Of a stretch of 64,000 nucleotides of DNA, positions 6,671-15,339 are shown one piece after another. The first letter of the stretch is position 1. Every line of letters starts with the position of its first letter. Both the position numbers and the translations under genes were made by a program. The notes under the pieces are model-generated. The model had not been told where the DNA came from. It saw only the letters and a program-made list of their open reading frames with translations, and made no database searches. The DNA comes from Candidatus Woesearchaeota archaeon (GTDB lineage: Archaea > Nanobdellota > Nanobdellia > Woesearchaeales > GCA-023898365): positions 1,054,001-1,118,000 of the forward strand of contig CP060219.1 of assembly GCA_023898365.1 (NCBI GenBank), written 5' to 3'.

Positions 6671-7072
6671 TTATTCACTTGGTTTTATTTGTTTTAAGAC
6701 TTTGTCATCAAGAATCGTCCAGTATACGACGACTTGCTCTCCTTTGACTTGGCCTTGTAATTCAACAGGAATCTTCAAATCGAACGTCTCGTACGTATCC
6801 ATATCCATAACGTTTGCGTGATCGCCAGCAACAGATAAGACCTGAGCGTTCTTCTTTTCAATAACAGGAACATCAATGTGATCATGACCTGGCATAACCG
6901 TGTTTCGTTTTTTGCCATCGATCATACCAACAGCAGTAAGGTTGACTTTTGCATGTCCATGCTTTCCAGGACGAGAGACTTTCACGTCTGAAACGACGCA
7001 GGCAGCACCTTCTATGATGCAATAACGACCCTTCTGAAGGGATCCGACACTGACACTTTTTATTTCTCCCAT
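6671..7072 (-). CDS. Translation factor aIF5A
   Basis: This is archaeal translation factor 5A, which binds the ribosome and helps elongation at difficult peptide bonds. From the ATG at 7072 it has 133 residues. The hypusine loop is SRPGKHGHAK, with Lys37 as the residue to be modified. An N-terminal SH3-like domain is followed by a C-terminal OB domain. The alternative ATG three codons upstream is less likely, because the purine-rich GAGGTTGAT lies just before the inner ATG. It heads the operon with L40e and the PIN protein. No deoxyhypusine synthase gene is in the window. Confidence 0.93.
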   Translation of the reverse strand: MGEIKSVSVGSLQKGRYCIIEGAACVVSDVKVSRPGKHGHAKVNLTAVGMIDGKKRNTVMPGHDHIDVPVIEKKNAQVLSVAGDHANVMDMDTYETFDLKIPVELQGQVKGEQVVVYWTILDDKVLKQIKPSE

Positions 7073-7178
7073 GATAATCAACCTCTTACATCCAGTATTT
7101 CAAGTTGCTTTAAAAAGTTTTTTGCTCGAAAGCAAGGAAACTGCTCTGTAAAGCCCTCCGTTGAGCACATGCGCTATG

Positions 7179-7189
7179 CATATAAATAC
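7179..7189 (+). promoter_or_regulatory. TATA box of the Kae1 gene
   Basis: CATATAAATAC is centred 26 nt before the ATG at 7210, predicting a leaderless mRNA. Confidence 0.6.
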
Positions 7190-7209
7190 GCGCGCACCTC
7201 CCCAAGCGT

Positions 7210-8154
7210 ATGGTCATTATACTTGGCATCGAAAGCACGGCGCACACGTTTGGCGCAGCCCTTCTTGATGGAGAAACATTTCTTTCCAATGTCAAAGACT
7301 CCTTCACAAGCGAAGAAGAAGGTATGATTCCTGCCGCAGTTGCAGATCACCACATTCGAGTGCTTTCAGACGTTCTTTCAAAAGCCCTTCAAGGCAGAAC
7401 AGATATCGAGGTGATTGCATATTCAGCAAGTCCAGGTCTTGGACACACACTGCGTATTGGTGCAGCAGCTGCACGTGCACTTGCAAAAAAGTTTGGAGCA
7501 AAACTTGTCGGCGTCAACCATTGCATTGCGCATCTTGAGATAGGGAAAAAAGAGACAACAGCGAAAGATCCTGTGTTTTTGTACGCGTCAGGCGTCAACA
7601 CTCAAGTCATTGCGTTCCATGAAGGAAAGTTTCGCATCTTTGGAGAAACACTCGATATGGGTGTGGGAAATTTTCTAGATAGTTTTGGACGAAAAAAAGG
7701 TCTTGGCTTTCCTGCAGGTCCAAAAATTGAAGCTCTTGCAAAGAAAGGAACAAAACTCATTGATCTTCCGTACTCAGTAAAAGGAATGGATACAAGCTTT
7801 GGCGGCCTGCTCACAAAAATTGAAACACTCAACGAACCACTTGAAGACGTTTGCTATTCTGTTCAAGAAACTGTGTTTGCCATGCTGGTGGAAGTCTGTG
7901 AGCGCGCGCTCGCATTCACTGGAAAGAACGAACTGCTCCTTGGAGGAGGAGTTGCGTGCAACAAGCGTCTCCAAGATATGTGCAGCAGTATGTGCAAAGC
8001 AAGAGGCGCCATATTTCATGTTCCTGCAAATGAGTTTCTTGTTGACAATGCAGCGATGATTGCTTGGCTTGGAAAGGTTACCTATGAAAAAGGAAACACA
8101 GTATCCATTGAACAAGCAGGCATCAACCCCTATGAAAGAACGGATGAAGTGTAA
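7210..8154 (+). CDS. kae1: KEOPS complex subunit Kae1 (tRNA t6A synthase, TsaD/OSGEP family)
   Basis: This is the catalytic subunit of KEOPS, which transfers the threonylcarbamoyl group to A37 of ANN-decoding tRNAs. At 314 residues it is single-domain; the Bud32 kinase that is fused in some archaea is absent. It opens with ILGIEST and has DHH near residue 46. It carries the metal-binding NHCIAH (His104, His108) and a C-terminal VDNAAMIAW whose Asp completes the metal site. The ASKHA phosphate loops (LLGGG) are present. It is transcribed alone, and converges on the pilin-like gene with a 5-nt gap. Confidence 0.93.
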   Translation: MVIILGIESTAHTFGAALLDGETFLSNVKDSFTSEEEGMIPAAVADHHIRVLSDVLSKALQGRTDIEVIAYSASPGLGHTLRIGAAAARALAKKFGAKLVGVNHCIAHLEIGKKETTAKDPVFLYASGVNTQVIAFHEGKFRIFGETLDMGVGNFLDSFGRKKGLGFPAGPKIEALAKKGTKLIDLPYSVKGMDTSFGGLLTKIETLNEPLEDVCYSVQETVFAMLVEVCERALAFTGKNELLLGGGVACNKRLQDMCSSMCKARGAIFHVPANEFLVDNAAMIAWLGKVTYEKGNTVSIEQAGINPYERTDEV

Positions 8155-8159
8155 ACAAG

Positions 8160-8654
8160 TTACCGTACCCGCTCAAAGTACTCAAGCAAGAAAGGTGTTT
8201 GCACTTGCGCCTTACTAACAAATTCTCCTTGTGAGTCATGCGAAATAGGATTTGTTGTTTTCTCAAATGAAAAACTAAAACCAATGCGATAGAGTTCGTT
8301 ATGATTCAAATTTGTTTCAGACAAGTTAAAAACTAGAATGGTCGAGTTTGTTCTGCCCACTGTCAACGGTAAGTTTGAATCTGACAACGTAAAGCGATCC
8401 CCTTGCAACGTCAACGATGTGATGCGTAACTCAACGCCCGCACGGTTCTGCAAGCGCACAGCAACATTACCATTATCTAACAATAATGCTTCTTGGCATT
8501 CGAGAACTGGCCCCGTTGAACACGTATCAGCAAAGTAGGTGTTCAAAGAAAACAACCCTGAATAATAAAACATGGAAACCACCATGATCACAAACAATAG
8601 TCCCCAGGCGTACGTTGTTAAATATTCAACCGATTGCTGTGCTTGCTTATTCAT
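8160..8654 (-). CDS. Pilin-like exported protein with class III signal peptide
   Basis: The 164-residue protein starts with AQQSVEYLTTYAW and a hydrophobic helix (to about residue 33). This fits the archaeal type IV pilin-like (class III) signal that prepilin peptidase cleaves, QxSxEYL. The rest is a beta-rich domain with a CSTGPVLEC pair. It overlaps the end of the 873-residue pilin-like gene by 4 nt, and both share the N-terminal QSVEYL/QLSIEYL and AYAW pattern. They are therefore probably co-translated and may assemble together, the small one as the more abundant subunit. The exact role is inferred. Confidence 0.7.
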   Translation of the reverse strand: MNKQAQQSVEYLTTYAWGLLFVIMVVSMFYYSGLFSLNTYFADTCSTGPVLECQEALLLDNGNVAVRLQNRAGVELRITSLTLQGDRFTLSDSNLPLTVGRTNSTILVFNLSETNLNHNELYRIGFSFSFEKTTNPISHDSQGEFVSKAQVQTPFLLEYFERVR

Positions 8655-11272
8655 TCTAAACCTGTGTAATCAAATGTCTCTTGTTTGATCCACGCGCAGT
8701 ACAGATGATTTTCAGAACTGCAACGCTCTTTGTCATTATCAGCCCAAGACTTATCAGTACTAGATGTTGAACCATCAATGCCGGTTTCTGAAGATTCTGA
8801 AGAAGCCCACGATTTACAATTAATATCTTTTTGCATATCTAACAAATGATTACTTCCCGTCCAAGCATCTTCAGTAATATCAAGTTCTATGCCCTCCTCA
8901 GTAAACGAAAGGGGATGCTCTATCGCGCCAGAACCATCAGCAAAAATATGGCCAAAATCGCTTGCAAAAACAAGTTGATTAAGATCACCAGTATATTGTT
9001 CTGTGGTAAATATGGGAGAAGCGCTTTGCACACCTGCAAGCCGATCACGTGCAGCGGTTTCTTGCGTAGAAATCAACGCAACCCAATAGCCACCCTTTTC
9101 TAGAAGTACTGAAGGAGTAGGTTGTGCAAGCATTGCAGATGCGTGCGCATAACATATAGCATCTGCGATGAGGAAAATATTACTTTCGGCGTCGAGTGGC
9201 TCTCCAGAACTAGGATCGACAAGACCATCAGCATAGCTTGTGAGATCACCAAAATACGTGGTGCTTGTTACAAATGAAGAACGCTTGATTTTACACGTTT
9301 CTTTCGAACAATAGTCTTCGCCATCACATTCTTCGCCGTAAATAAATTCAGCAATACCATCACCACAATAATGACAGATACCCATATCACAGGTGTGAAA
9401 GGCATCCCACTGCAAGCCAGGAAATGTGTTTGTACATTGAACATACGTAAGATTATTGTCAAGATGTTTTTGTCCCGCATCACATTCTTCATACAAAGGA
9501 TTGAAAATGTTATCATCATAGGTGCCGCATGTGCCTTCTGGCTGACAATAATAATCTGGACCAAGTGGAGAAGGATCGCAACGCGAGACATCCTGATCTA
9601 AAAAGAAATGCACAGGAATTGTTTCGTATGAGCCTATCTGCGCTCCATACCGCGCACTTCCCCGATCACATTCAGGTTCACCAGATTCGCCAAGTTGCAG
9701 CACGCCATCCCCATTAAACTCACAGAATCCTTCATCACAACCATGAAACGAAATAGGTTTTTCTGAATGATTCATATCAAGCTGGAAAGTAAACTCATAA
9801 ATTTCTGAATCATGGAAACCTGGAAGAAGAGAATAGTTTGCTTGCAACGTTTGCAAACATTGCGTCTCTAAAGATATAACATTCCAGAAATCAAACACAG
9901 GCAGTTCATCGCAATACTCTCGATCAAATTGAAACACACCATCATTATACTTGTCACATCCAGCACATGAATTGCACGAATAATGCAGATAATTCTGTGA
10001 AGGATGATAAAAAGGAGCTTCTTCGCAACCATTTGTGTAGTCTAACCAAGCAATATCTGACATATTTTCCGGAGAAAAATAATCAAAGACTGAACCATCA
10101 CAGACTTCATCGTAGGTTCCCGCATAGCCAAACTCCGCACTCCACGTTGCCGCATCAGTCCAATACCCATCACCGCAACTTAGTAAATGACATTTAAAGC
10201 AAGAACTGCCAGACACTTCAACACTGCCATCAACAATAGTTGTGTCACATTCTTCAATGCCATAAATAACATTGTTTGAGATATTCATGCGATAGTCAGG
10301 ATTTGCAAAATTTGTTGGATCTCCTTGCGCTTGCAAAAATCCATCCCCACAAACAGGAAGAACACAACCTAAATTCTTAGGAGCAGAGGTGAAATCATTT
10401 GGTGCAGCGCAAATGTACAAATTATAATAAAAGTAATTTCCAAAAAAAAGATTTACAAAAGGAATTGCGTTGTAGGGACTAATATACGTATTTGATGAAG
10501 GATCGCACTCTTCAAAGTTTGCATTGAAAAACCTGTCGCCACAATATTCCCACGTGCATTCTCCGGGCTTGCAAGAATAATTGAGCGAGGAATTGCTCGA
10601 TAACGCCCCTTTATAGGAAGGATTGGCACTAATATCTCCCTGTTCGCAATATTCGGGACCGTTAATAATTAGATCTCCACAGTATTCACAATAACAGGTT
10701 GCGTTACAGTTATATGCGTCATCACCACAACCGACCTTGTCGCTACCATCACATTCTTCATTTCCTGATTGCCACCCATCACCACAAATGTTTGGAATGA
10801 AAGCGATAGCGTTTTGCTGTTGTACTGTTGCGATGAGTGTTCCTGACGTATTGTGATCTGCACCACCAATGGTCGTGTGATACGTGATTAAGATATCTAA
10901 CTTTACCTTATCTTGCTCTCCGTATTCCATTGAAGTAATGTTAAATGAAAGTTTTTTCTTACCAGCGTGACCGCTAATATAAACAGGGAAATTAATGAGA
11001 ACGACCTCTTGATCGCGCACCGTCAAGTTCGTTACCAAAATTTCTTGCTCCAAATTATTGACGATGTTAAGAATCACCACTTCGTTTTCATCAACAAACG
11101 CATCCAAACATCTGATTTGATCACCAGTCGTGCATGAATCATCAAGATATTTTTCTGCGGAAAAAACATCAAAGTAGAAGAGTACAGCAATGACAATGAA
11201 CAATCCTAAAAACATCCATGCGTATGCCGATAAATATTCAATAGATAGCTGCGCGCGCTCACCTCGCCTCAT
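8651..11272 (-). CDS. Large pilin-like cysteine-repeat surface protein (DUF4215-like repeats)
   Basis: The protein has 873 residues. The N-terminus (AQLSIEYLSAYAW plus a hydrophobic helix to about residue 35) is a class III signal shared with the downstream gene. Residues about 160-660 carry roughly nine repeats that begin CGDG or CGD and end EECD or ECD (for example near 166, 198, 244, 310, 368), resembling DUF4215/Myxococcus cysteine-rich repeats. These are probably disulfide-bonded and may bind calcium. The C-terminal region has no repeats. A pilus-tip or surface adhesin is the natural reading. A TATA box at 11293-11304 is 27 nt upstream of the ATG. Confidence 0.7.
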   Translation of the reverse strand: MRRGERAQLSIEYLSAYAWMFLGLFIVIAVLFYFDVFSAEKYLDDSCTTGDQIRCLDAFVDENEVVILNIVNNLEQEILVTNLTVRDQEVVLINFPVYISGHAGKKKLSFNITSMEYGEQDKVKLDILITYHTTIGGADHNTSGTLIATVQQQNAIAFIPNICGDGWQSGNEECDGSDKVGCGDDAYNCNATCYCEYCGDLIINGPEYCEQGDISANPSYKGALSSNSSLNYSCKPGECTWEYCGDRFFNANFEECDPSSNTYISPYNAIPFVNLFFGNYFYYNLYICAAPNDFTSAPKNLGCVLPVCGDGFLQAQGDPTNFANPDYRMNISNNVIYGIEECDTTIVDGSVEVSGSSCFKCHLLSCGDGYWTDAATWSAEFGYAGTYDEVCDGSVFDYFSPENMSDIAWLDYTNGCEEAPFYHPSQNYLHYSCNSCAGCDKYNDGVFQFDREYCDELPVFDFWNVISLETQCLQTLQANYSLLPGFHDSEIYEFTFQLDMNHSEKPISFHGCDEGFCEFNGDGVLQLGESGEPECDRGSARYGAQIGSYETIPVHFFLDQDVSRCDPSPLGPDYYCQPEGTCGTYDDNIFNPLYEECDAGQKHLDNNLTYVQCTNTFPGLQWDAFHTCDMGICHYCGDGIAEFIYGEECDGEDYCSKETCKIKRSSFVTSTTYFGDLTSYADGLVDPSSGEPLDAESNIFLIADAICYAHASAMLAQPTPSVLLEKGGYWVALISTQETAARDRLAGVQSASPIFTTEQYTGDLNQLVFASDFGHIFADGSGAIEHPLSFTEEGIELDITEDAWTGSNHLLDMQKDINCKSWASSESSETGIDGSTSSTDKSWADNDKERCSSENHLYCAWIKQETFDYTGLE

Positions 11273-11292
11273 ACAGGTTTCATGGCAAAATA

Positions 11293-11304
11293 GTTTTTAT
11301 AAAC
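11293..11304. promoter_or_regulatory. TATA box between the pilin-like operon and SRP54
   Basis: AGTTTATAAAAAC on the minus strand is 27 nt before the ATG at 11272. On the + strand it lies about 46 nt before the SRP54 ATG at 11346, so it may serve both, although SRP54 also has a weaker AT-rich element about 28 nt upstream. Confidence 0.5.
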
Positions 11305-11345
11305 TTATCGATGATTTTTTAAGTTCGCGTTCACTTCATTTGAGC

Positions 11346-12701
11346 ATGGTGCTTGATAAACTCTCTTCAGGGATTCGCGGAGCGCTAGATAAAATTTCTA
11401 AGGCGCTCTTTGTAGATGACCGGCTCATTGCAGAAATTGTTAAAGATTTGCAACGAGCACTTCTCGCAAGCGATGTGAATGTTCGTTTAGTCTTAGACTT
11501 TACAAACACCATCAAAGAAAAAGCGAAAGCTCTCAAAGGAGAATCATTAAACAAAAAAGAACAAATTATCAAAATAGTCTATGATGAACTTGTCGTCTTT
11601 CTTGGCGGAGAAAGCAAAGGCATTGAACTTGAAAAAAAGCCTTACGTTATCATGCTTGTTGGATTGTTTGGTTCTGGAAAGACTACCACCGCAGGAAAAC
11701 TTGCCCGCTACTACAAAAAACGAGGAAAGAAAGTGCTTGTTGTTTCAACAGACACCTGGCGACCTGCAGCGTACGACCAACTCAAACAGCTTGCCGCAAC
11801 AGTTGATGTTGCGTTTGCAGGCGACAAAAAAGCAAAAAAGCCAACTGACATTATTGACACGCACGAAAAGCAGTTCAAAGAATATGACCTGGTCATTGTC
11901 GACACTGCTGGTCGGGATGCGCTCAACGATGAGCTCACCGTTGAAATTAAAGCTCTTGCAAAGAGAATCAAACCACATAAGAACATCCTTGTTATCAATG
12001 CAGATATTGGACAAGCAGCAAAAGAACAAGCAGAAGCATTTCATGAAAACTGCGGTGTTGAAGGAGTGATCATCACCAAACTTGATGGAACGGCAAAAGG
12101 AGGCGGCGCACTCACCGCATGTTCAGTAACGAAAGCTCCCGTACTCTTCATTGGTGTTGGAGAAAAAGTTGACCAACTCGAACTCTTTTCTCCTGTTGGA
12201 TTTGTCAGCAGACTTCTTGGCATGGGAGATCTTGATGCCTTGCTTGAAAAAGTACGAACAGAACTTGATACTGACAAAGTCGAGGATCTTGGCAGACGCC
12301 TCATGAAAGGAGATTTCAACCTCATTGATTTATATGAACAAATGCGTTCAATGAAAAAAATGGGCCCTTTAAGTAAAGTAATCGAACTCATTCCAGGTTT
12401 TTCTCAAGCAAACTTACCAAAAGACGCGCTTAACCTACAGGAACAAAAAATTGAAGTGTGGCGTCACGCTATGGATTCTATGACCAAAGAAGAACTTGAA
12501 GATCCCGATAGTATTCGCTCAGAGCGAACCCTTCGCATCGCGACAGGAGCAGGCATCAAACCTGAAGAAGTAAGAGGTCTACTCAAACAGTATAAGCAAT
12601 CAAAGAAGATGATGAAAGTCATGAAGGGCAATCTTGGCGATGAGAAAGGGATGGAAAAGTTAATGAAGCGCATGGGCGGAAAAAAGATGCGCTTTAAATA
12701 A
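11346..12701 (+). CDS. srp54: Signal recognition particle GTPase SRP54
   Basis: SRP54 binds signal sequences and 7S RNA and targets ribosomes to the membrane. From the ATG at 11346 it has 451 residues: an N domain (MVLDKLSSGIRGAL start), a G domain with the P-loop GLFGSGKT (106-113), DTAGR (186-190) and TKLDGTAKGGG (about 246-256), and a methionine-rich M domain (MRSMKKMGPLSK) ending KRMGGKKM. A longer frame from 11190 overlaps the upstream divergent gene and adds 52 residues that do not belong to the family. Confidence 0.95.
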   Translation: MVLDKLSSGIRGALDKISKALFVDDRLIAEIVKDLQRALLASDVNVRLVLDFTNTIKEKAKALKGESLNKKEQIIKIVYDELVVFLGGESKGIELEKKPYVIMLVGLFGSGKTTTAGKLARYYKKRGKKVLVVSTDTWRPAAYDQLKQLAATVDVAFAGDKKAKKPTDIIDTHEKQFKEYDLVIVDTAGRDALNDELTVEIKALAKRIKPHKNILVINADIGQAAKEQAEAFHENCGVEGVIITKLDGTAKGGGALTACSVTKAPVLFIGVGEKVDQLELFSPVGFVSRLLGMGDLDALLEKVRTELDTDKVEDLGRRLMKGDFNLIDLYEQMRSMKKMGPLSKVIELIPGFSQANLPKDALNLQEQKIEVWRHAMDSMTKEELEDPDSIRSERTLRIATGAGIKPEEVRGLLKQYKQSKKMMKVMKGNLGDEKGMEKLMKRMGGKKMRFK

Positions 12702-12719
12702 GGAAAGTAAAAAAGAAAT

Positions 12720-13244
12720 TTATTCTTCCTGTTTTACACCAAGTTCTTTGATGCGTTCAGTAAGGAACTCAATGGTTCGTGCATTGTCTTGCATGTTCAT
12801 GACTTCGCCGCATTCAATGCATTTGAAGTTGTGTTCAGCTGCATCGTCAAAAGCCATGCGAGCACATGCGTTTTTGCAAAGAAAGAATTGGTTTGCTTCT
12901 TCACGAACAAGTCGTTGGTTAAGTCGTTCGAGTTTGTCTTGTCGGATTTTTTCACGAAGGTGGTCAATGCTGTTCTTATTAAAGTCCCAGTAACAAATGT
13001 ACCATCCTTTATTTTTGTCTTTTTTTCGTTGAAAAATCACAAGATTATGATGAAGCAACCGATAGAGTAATTTTCTTGTTTGGTGAAGCTCAAGATCCAA
13101 GTCTTCAGCGATAATAAATTCAGAGACTTTACTTCGATCAAAGAGATATTCGACGATCGTGAGTGCGTCCTGATCTACGAGTTCGAGAACTACTTCTTTG
13201 ATGTCATTAAACAGCATAGTTTTTTGTAGAGCAACTTGAGTCAT
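12720..13244 (-). CDS. tfe: Transcription factor E, alpha subunit (TFE)
   Basis: TFE helps open the promoter during archaeal RNA polymerase initiation. The 174-residue protein has an N-terminal winged helix (residues about 10-100, with HQTRKLLYRLL as recognition helix), a charged linker, and a zinc ribbon FLCKNAC...CIECG. Family length is 170-180 residues. GGAGG on the minus strand lies about 9 nt before the ATG, so a leader is expected. The palindromic ATATTTATAAATAT at about 13315-13328 is about 75 nt upstream. It converges with SRP54. Confidence 0.92.
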   Translation of the reverse strand: MTQVALQKTMLFNDIKEVVLELVDQDALTIVEYLFDRSKVSEFIIAEDLDLELHQTRKLLYRLLHHNLVIFQRKKDKNKGWYICYWDFNKNSIDHLREKIRQDKLERLNQRLVREEANQFFLCKNACARMAFDDAAEHNFKCIECGEVMNMQDNARTIEFLTERIKELGVKQEE

Positions 13245-13554
13245 GGTGTGTTTCCTCCGTGTGATTCCCCAGCTCTTTCAAGCCAAATACAACAATAGGT
13301 TACTAAGAAATCTAATATTTATAAATATTTCGGTTAGAACAACACCCCTATAACAGAGGTAGCCACAGGGAAGACCGCAAGCCTTCCACCACTTTTTGGA
13401 AACACACGTACTCTACAGGTATCCTGTTCCAGTATTAAGCATTATCCATATGGCATATATGCGTACTACTCTAAAATACTCAAAATAGTGAACAAAGAAC
13501 ATATAGATGCGAAGAGAACACTTCAAAGCAGAAGAAACAGCAAAAGAAAAAAAA
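13245..13554. other. 310-bp gap with a palindromic TATA and a possible small RNA
   Basis: The gap holds the TFE leader and its TATA. Beyond that, 13340-13430 (+ strand) is less AT-rich than typical spacers and has two hairpins: GGAAG (13369-13373) with CTTCC (13383-13387), and ACAGG-TAT-CCTGT (about 13415-13427). The symmetric TATA would place a + strand start near 13348. No known RNA family is recognised, and no ORF is convincing. Confidence 0.35.
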
Positions 13555-13675
13555 TGGCACTGAGGGGATTTGAACCCCTGACCTCCACGTTGCACTCACG
13601 AATAATCATCGGATACACTCCTCATCGCTCATGATTTATGAGCGTGGCGATCTAACCAGGCTGAGCTACAGTGCC
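13555..13675 (-). tRNA. tRNA with CAT anticodon and a 46-nt intron (elongator Met or Ile2)
   Basis: The acceptor stem pairs GGCACTG with CAGTGCC, with discriminator A at 13555. The anticodon stem pairs CCACG with CGTGG around CAT (13638-13640), and the T arm is AGGGG-TTCAAAT-CCCCT. Between positions 37 and 38 there is an insertion at about 13591-13636, the usual archaeal intron site. The mature length would be 75 nt. CTCA of the anticodon loop can pair with TGAG near the intron 3' end, although the 3' bulge would be 5 nt, not 3. The D stem has one C-U mismatch. CCA is not encoded. Elongator tRNA-Met and tRNA-Ile2 cannot be told apart by eye. Confidence 0.88.
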
Positions 13676-13778
13676 ACAAACTCCGATGAACCGCGAGGCT
13701 TTTAAAAAGTTTGTGAGATCCAGTAGCCGACAAGTATAAAAACTCAAAGACATTCTATTCACAAAAGAGGGTGGAACC

Positions 13779-14546
13779 ATGAGCTCGTGGATTATTAAAC
13801 AACAAAAAGCAATAAGCATCAAAAACGGCATATTCATTGAAGGATTACCAGGCATTGGCAATGTTGGCAAAATCGTTGTTGATTTCATTATTGAACAAAC
13901 AAACGCAGAAAAAATCTACGACCTCTTCAGCTATGATCTACCAAATTCTGTTTTTGTCAATGAAGATAACCTCGTTGAACTTCCAAAAATTGAAGTATAC
14001 TACAAGAAAATTGGCACCAACGAATTCGTCTTTCTTTCAGGAGACGTCCAACCAAGTGATGAACGAGCATCATACGAATTTAGTGAAGAGCTCATCAAAC
14101 TCATTAAAAAAACAAAGTGCACCAAAATTATCACCCTTGGCGGCATTGGCATGAACGAAATTCCAAAGCAACCACGCGTCTTTGTTACAGGAAGCGATGA
14201 AGCATTGCGCGATTCATTTACCAAAGCAGGAGCTGACAAAAACTTGTTTGGCGTCGTCGGCCCCGTCATCGGTGTTACCGGATTACTTCTTGGCCTTGGC
14301 AAACAAGAAAACATACCTTCTGCAGCACTCCTTGCGCAAACGTACGCACACCCCATTTATCTTGGGTTAAATGGTGCAAAAAAAATCATTAAACTGCTCA
14401 TGAAAACATACAACATAGATCTTGACCTCAAAGAACTCAATAAAGAAATAAAAACATTCGAGAACAATCTTCTCACAGGAGGCGAACCTCATCTTCGCAG
14501 TGTCAAAAACATAAAGAAACTTAATGACACCACCTACATTGGTTAA
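13779..14546 (+). CDS. Proteasome assembly chaperone family protein (PAC2/PbaB-like)
   Basis: The 255-residue protein matches archaeal PAC2-family proteins, ATP-independent chaperones for 20S proteasome assembly. Marks are FIEGLPGIGNVG near residue 18, LSGDVQPS near 86, TLGGIGM in the middle, and the glycine-rich VVGPVIGVTGLLLGLG. It begins a + strand run that also contains DUF192, S8e and the proteasome beta subunit 800 nt further on, so the context supports a proteasome role. GGGTGG lies about 5 nt before the ATG, and a TATA-like GTATAAAAAC lies about 42 nt upstream. Confidence 0.85.
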   Translation: MSSWIIKQQKAISIKNGIFIEGLPGIGNVGKIVVDFIIEQTNAEKIYDLFSYDLPNSVFVNEDNLVELPKIEVYYKKIGTNEFVFLSGDVQPSDERASYEFSEELIKLIKKTKCTKIITLGGIGMNEIPKQPRVFVTGSDEALRDSFTKAGADKNLFGVVGPVIGVTGLLLGLGKQENIPSAALLAQTYAHPIYLGLNGAKKIIKLLMKTYNIDLDLKELNKEIKTFENNLLTGGEPHLRSVKNIKKLNDTTYIG

Positions 14547-14548
14547 AA

Positions 14549-14857
14549 ATGAAGATCTTCACCCTCGCAGAACCTGTTGTTTTCAAAAATATGTTTGCAC
14601 AAGCATGGGGGCTACGATTGCAAAGGCCAAAAAACGCCGTGTTTCCATTAAAGCAACCAAAAAAAATTCTTATAAGCATGAATTTTGTGTTTCACCAACT
14701 CGATGCGTATTTTCTTGACAGCGCAAATCGAATAATTGAACAAACAACGCTTCGACCATTTCATACATATCAGGCAAAGCTTCCCGCAACCACCCTTGTA
14801 GAAACCCCTGCTGGGCAACTACCAGCAAAAATTGGGGACAAAATCACCTGGCAATGA
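14549..14857 (+). CDS. DUF192 family protein
   Basis: The protein has 102 residues. It matches the DUF192 layout: an AQAWGLRLQ segment, then a hydrophobic core ending FVFHQLDAYFLD, then VETPAGQL and IGDKITW at the C-terminus. The signal peptide found in bacterial members is missing and the usual GLM-type motif is weak, so it is a short archaeal form. It starts 2 nt after the chaperone gene and is surely co-transcribed with it. The function of the family is unknown. Confidence 0.75.
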   Translation: MKIFTLAEPVVFKNMFAQAWGLRLQRPKNAVFPLKQPKKILISMNFVFHQLDAYFLDSANRIIEQTTLRPFHTYQAKLPATTLVETPAGQLPAKIGDKITWQ

Positions 14858-14865
14858 ACAGCAAA

Positions 14866-14876
14866 CTTTATAAAAC
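14866..14876 (+). promoter_or_regulatory. TATA box that selects the S8e start
   Basis: CTTTATAAAAC is centred 27 nt before the ATG at 14898, which favours that codon over the TTG at 14889 and the ATG at 14907. Confidence 0.55.
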
Positions 14877-14897
14877 AAATCCAGTTTCTTGAGCGTT

Positions 14898-15263
14898 ATG
14901 GTCGTAATGCAAAATAAACCAGTGCGTAAGCATACAGGCGGCAGATATACGAGAACAAAGACAAGACGGCTTGCCGCGCAAGGAGATTTGCCCACCCTTA
15001 CCAAAATTGGAGAACCACGTGTTCGCGTCAAACGAACAATTGGGGGCAACACCTCACGCACACTTCTCTCTGGAAAAACAGTGTCCGTTCCAGGTACAGG
15101 AAAAGTAGTCATCAAAAATGTTGTAGAAAATGCAGCTAACCGCCATTTTGTTAGGCGAAACATCATCACAAAAGGAGCAATTGTAGAAACCGACAAAGGC
15201 AAAGTAAAAATTACAAACCGACCAAGCCAAGAAGGTTCCCTTTCAGGCGTTCTCGTTAAATAA
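14898..15263 (+). CDS. rps8e: Ribosomal protein S8e
   Basis: This is archaeal S8e, a small-subunit protein of about 121 residues. It has KHTGGRY near the N-terminus, a basic KTRRLAAQGDLPT region, VRVKRTIGGN, then a second half with KNVVENAANRHF and RNIITKGAIVETDKG, which is the standard family order. It is transcribed from its own TATA box, 25-30 nt upstream, and is followed by the proteasome beta gene. Confidence 0.93.
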   Translation: MVVMQNKPVRKHTGGRYTRTKTRRLAAQGDLPTLTKIGEPRVRVKRTIGGNTSRTLLSGKTVSVPGTGKVVIKNVVENAANRHFVRRNIITKGAIVETDKGKVKITNRPSQEGSLSGVLVK

Positions 15264-15339
15264 AAACTTTTATAAATATTGACAATACCCATTACTTGTT
15301 TCTCATATAACATCCTTTGGGTTAAAGGGGTTGAACACC

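Noticed and set aside
11190..11345. Longer N-terminus for SRP54
   Set aside because: It overlaps the divergent pilin-like gene, and SRP54 homologues start at the inner ATG.
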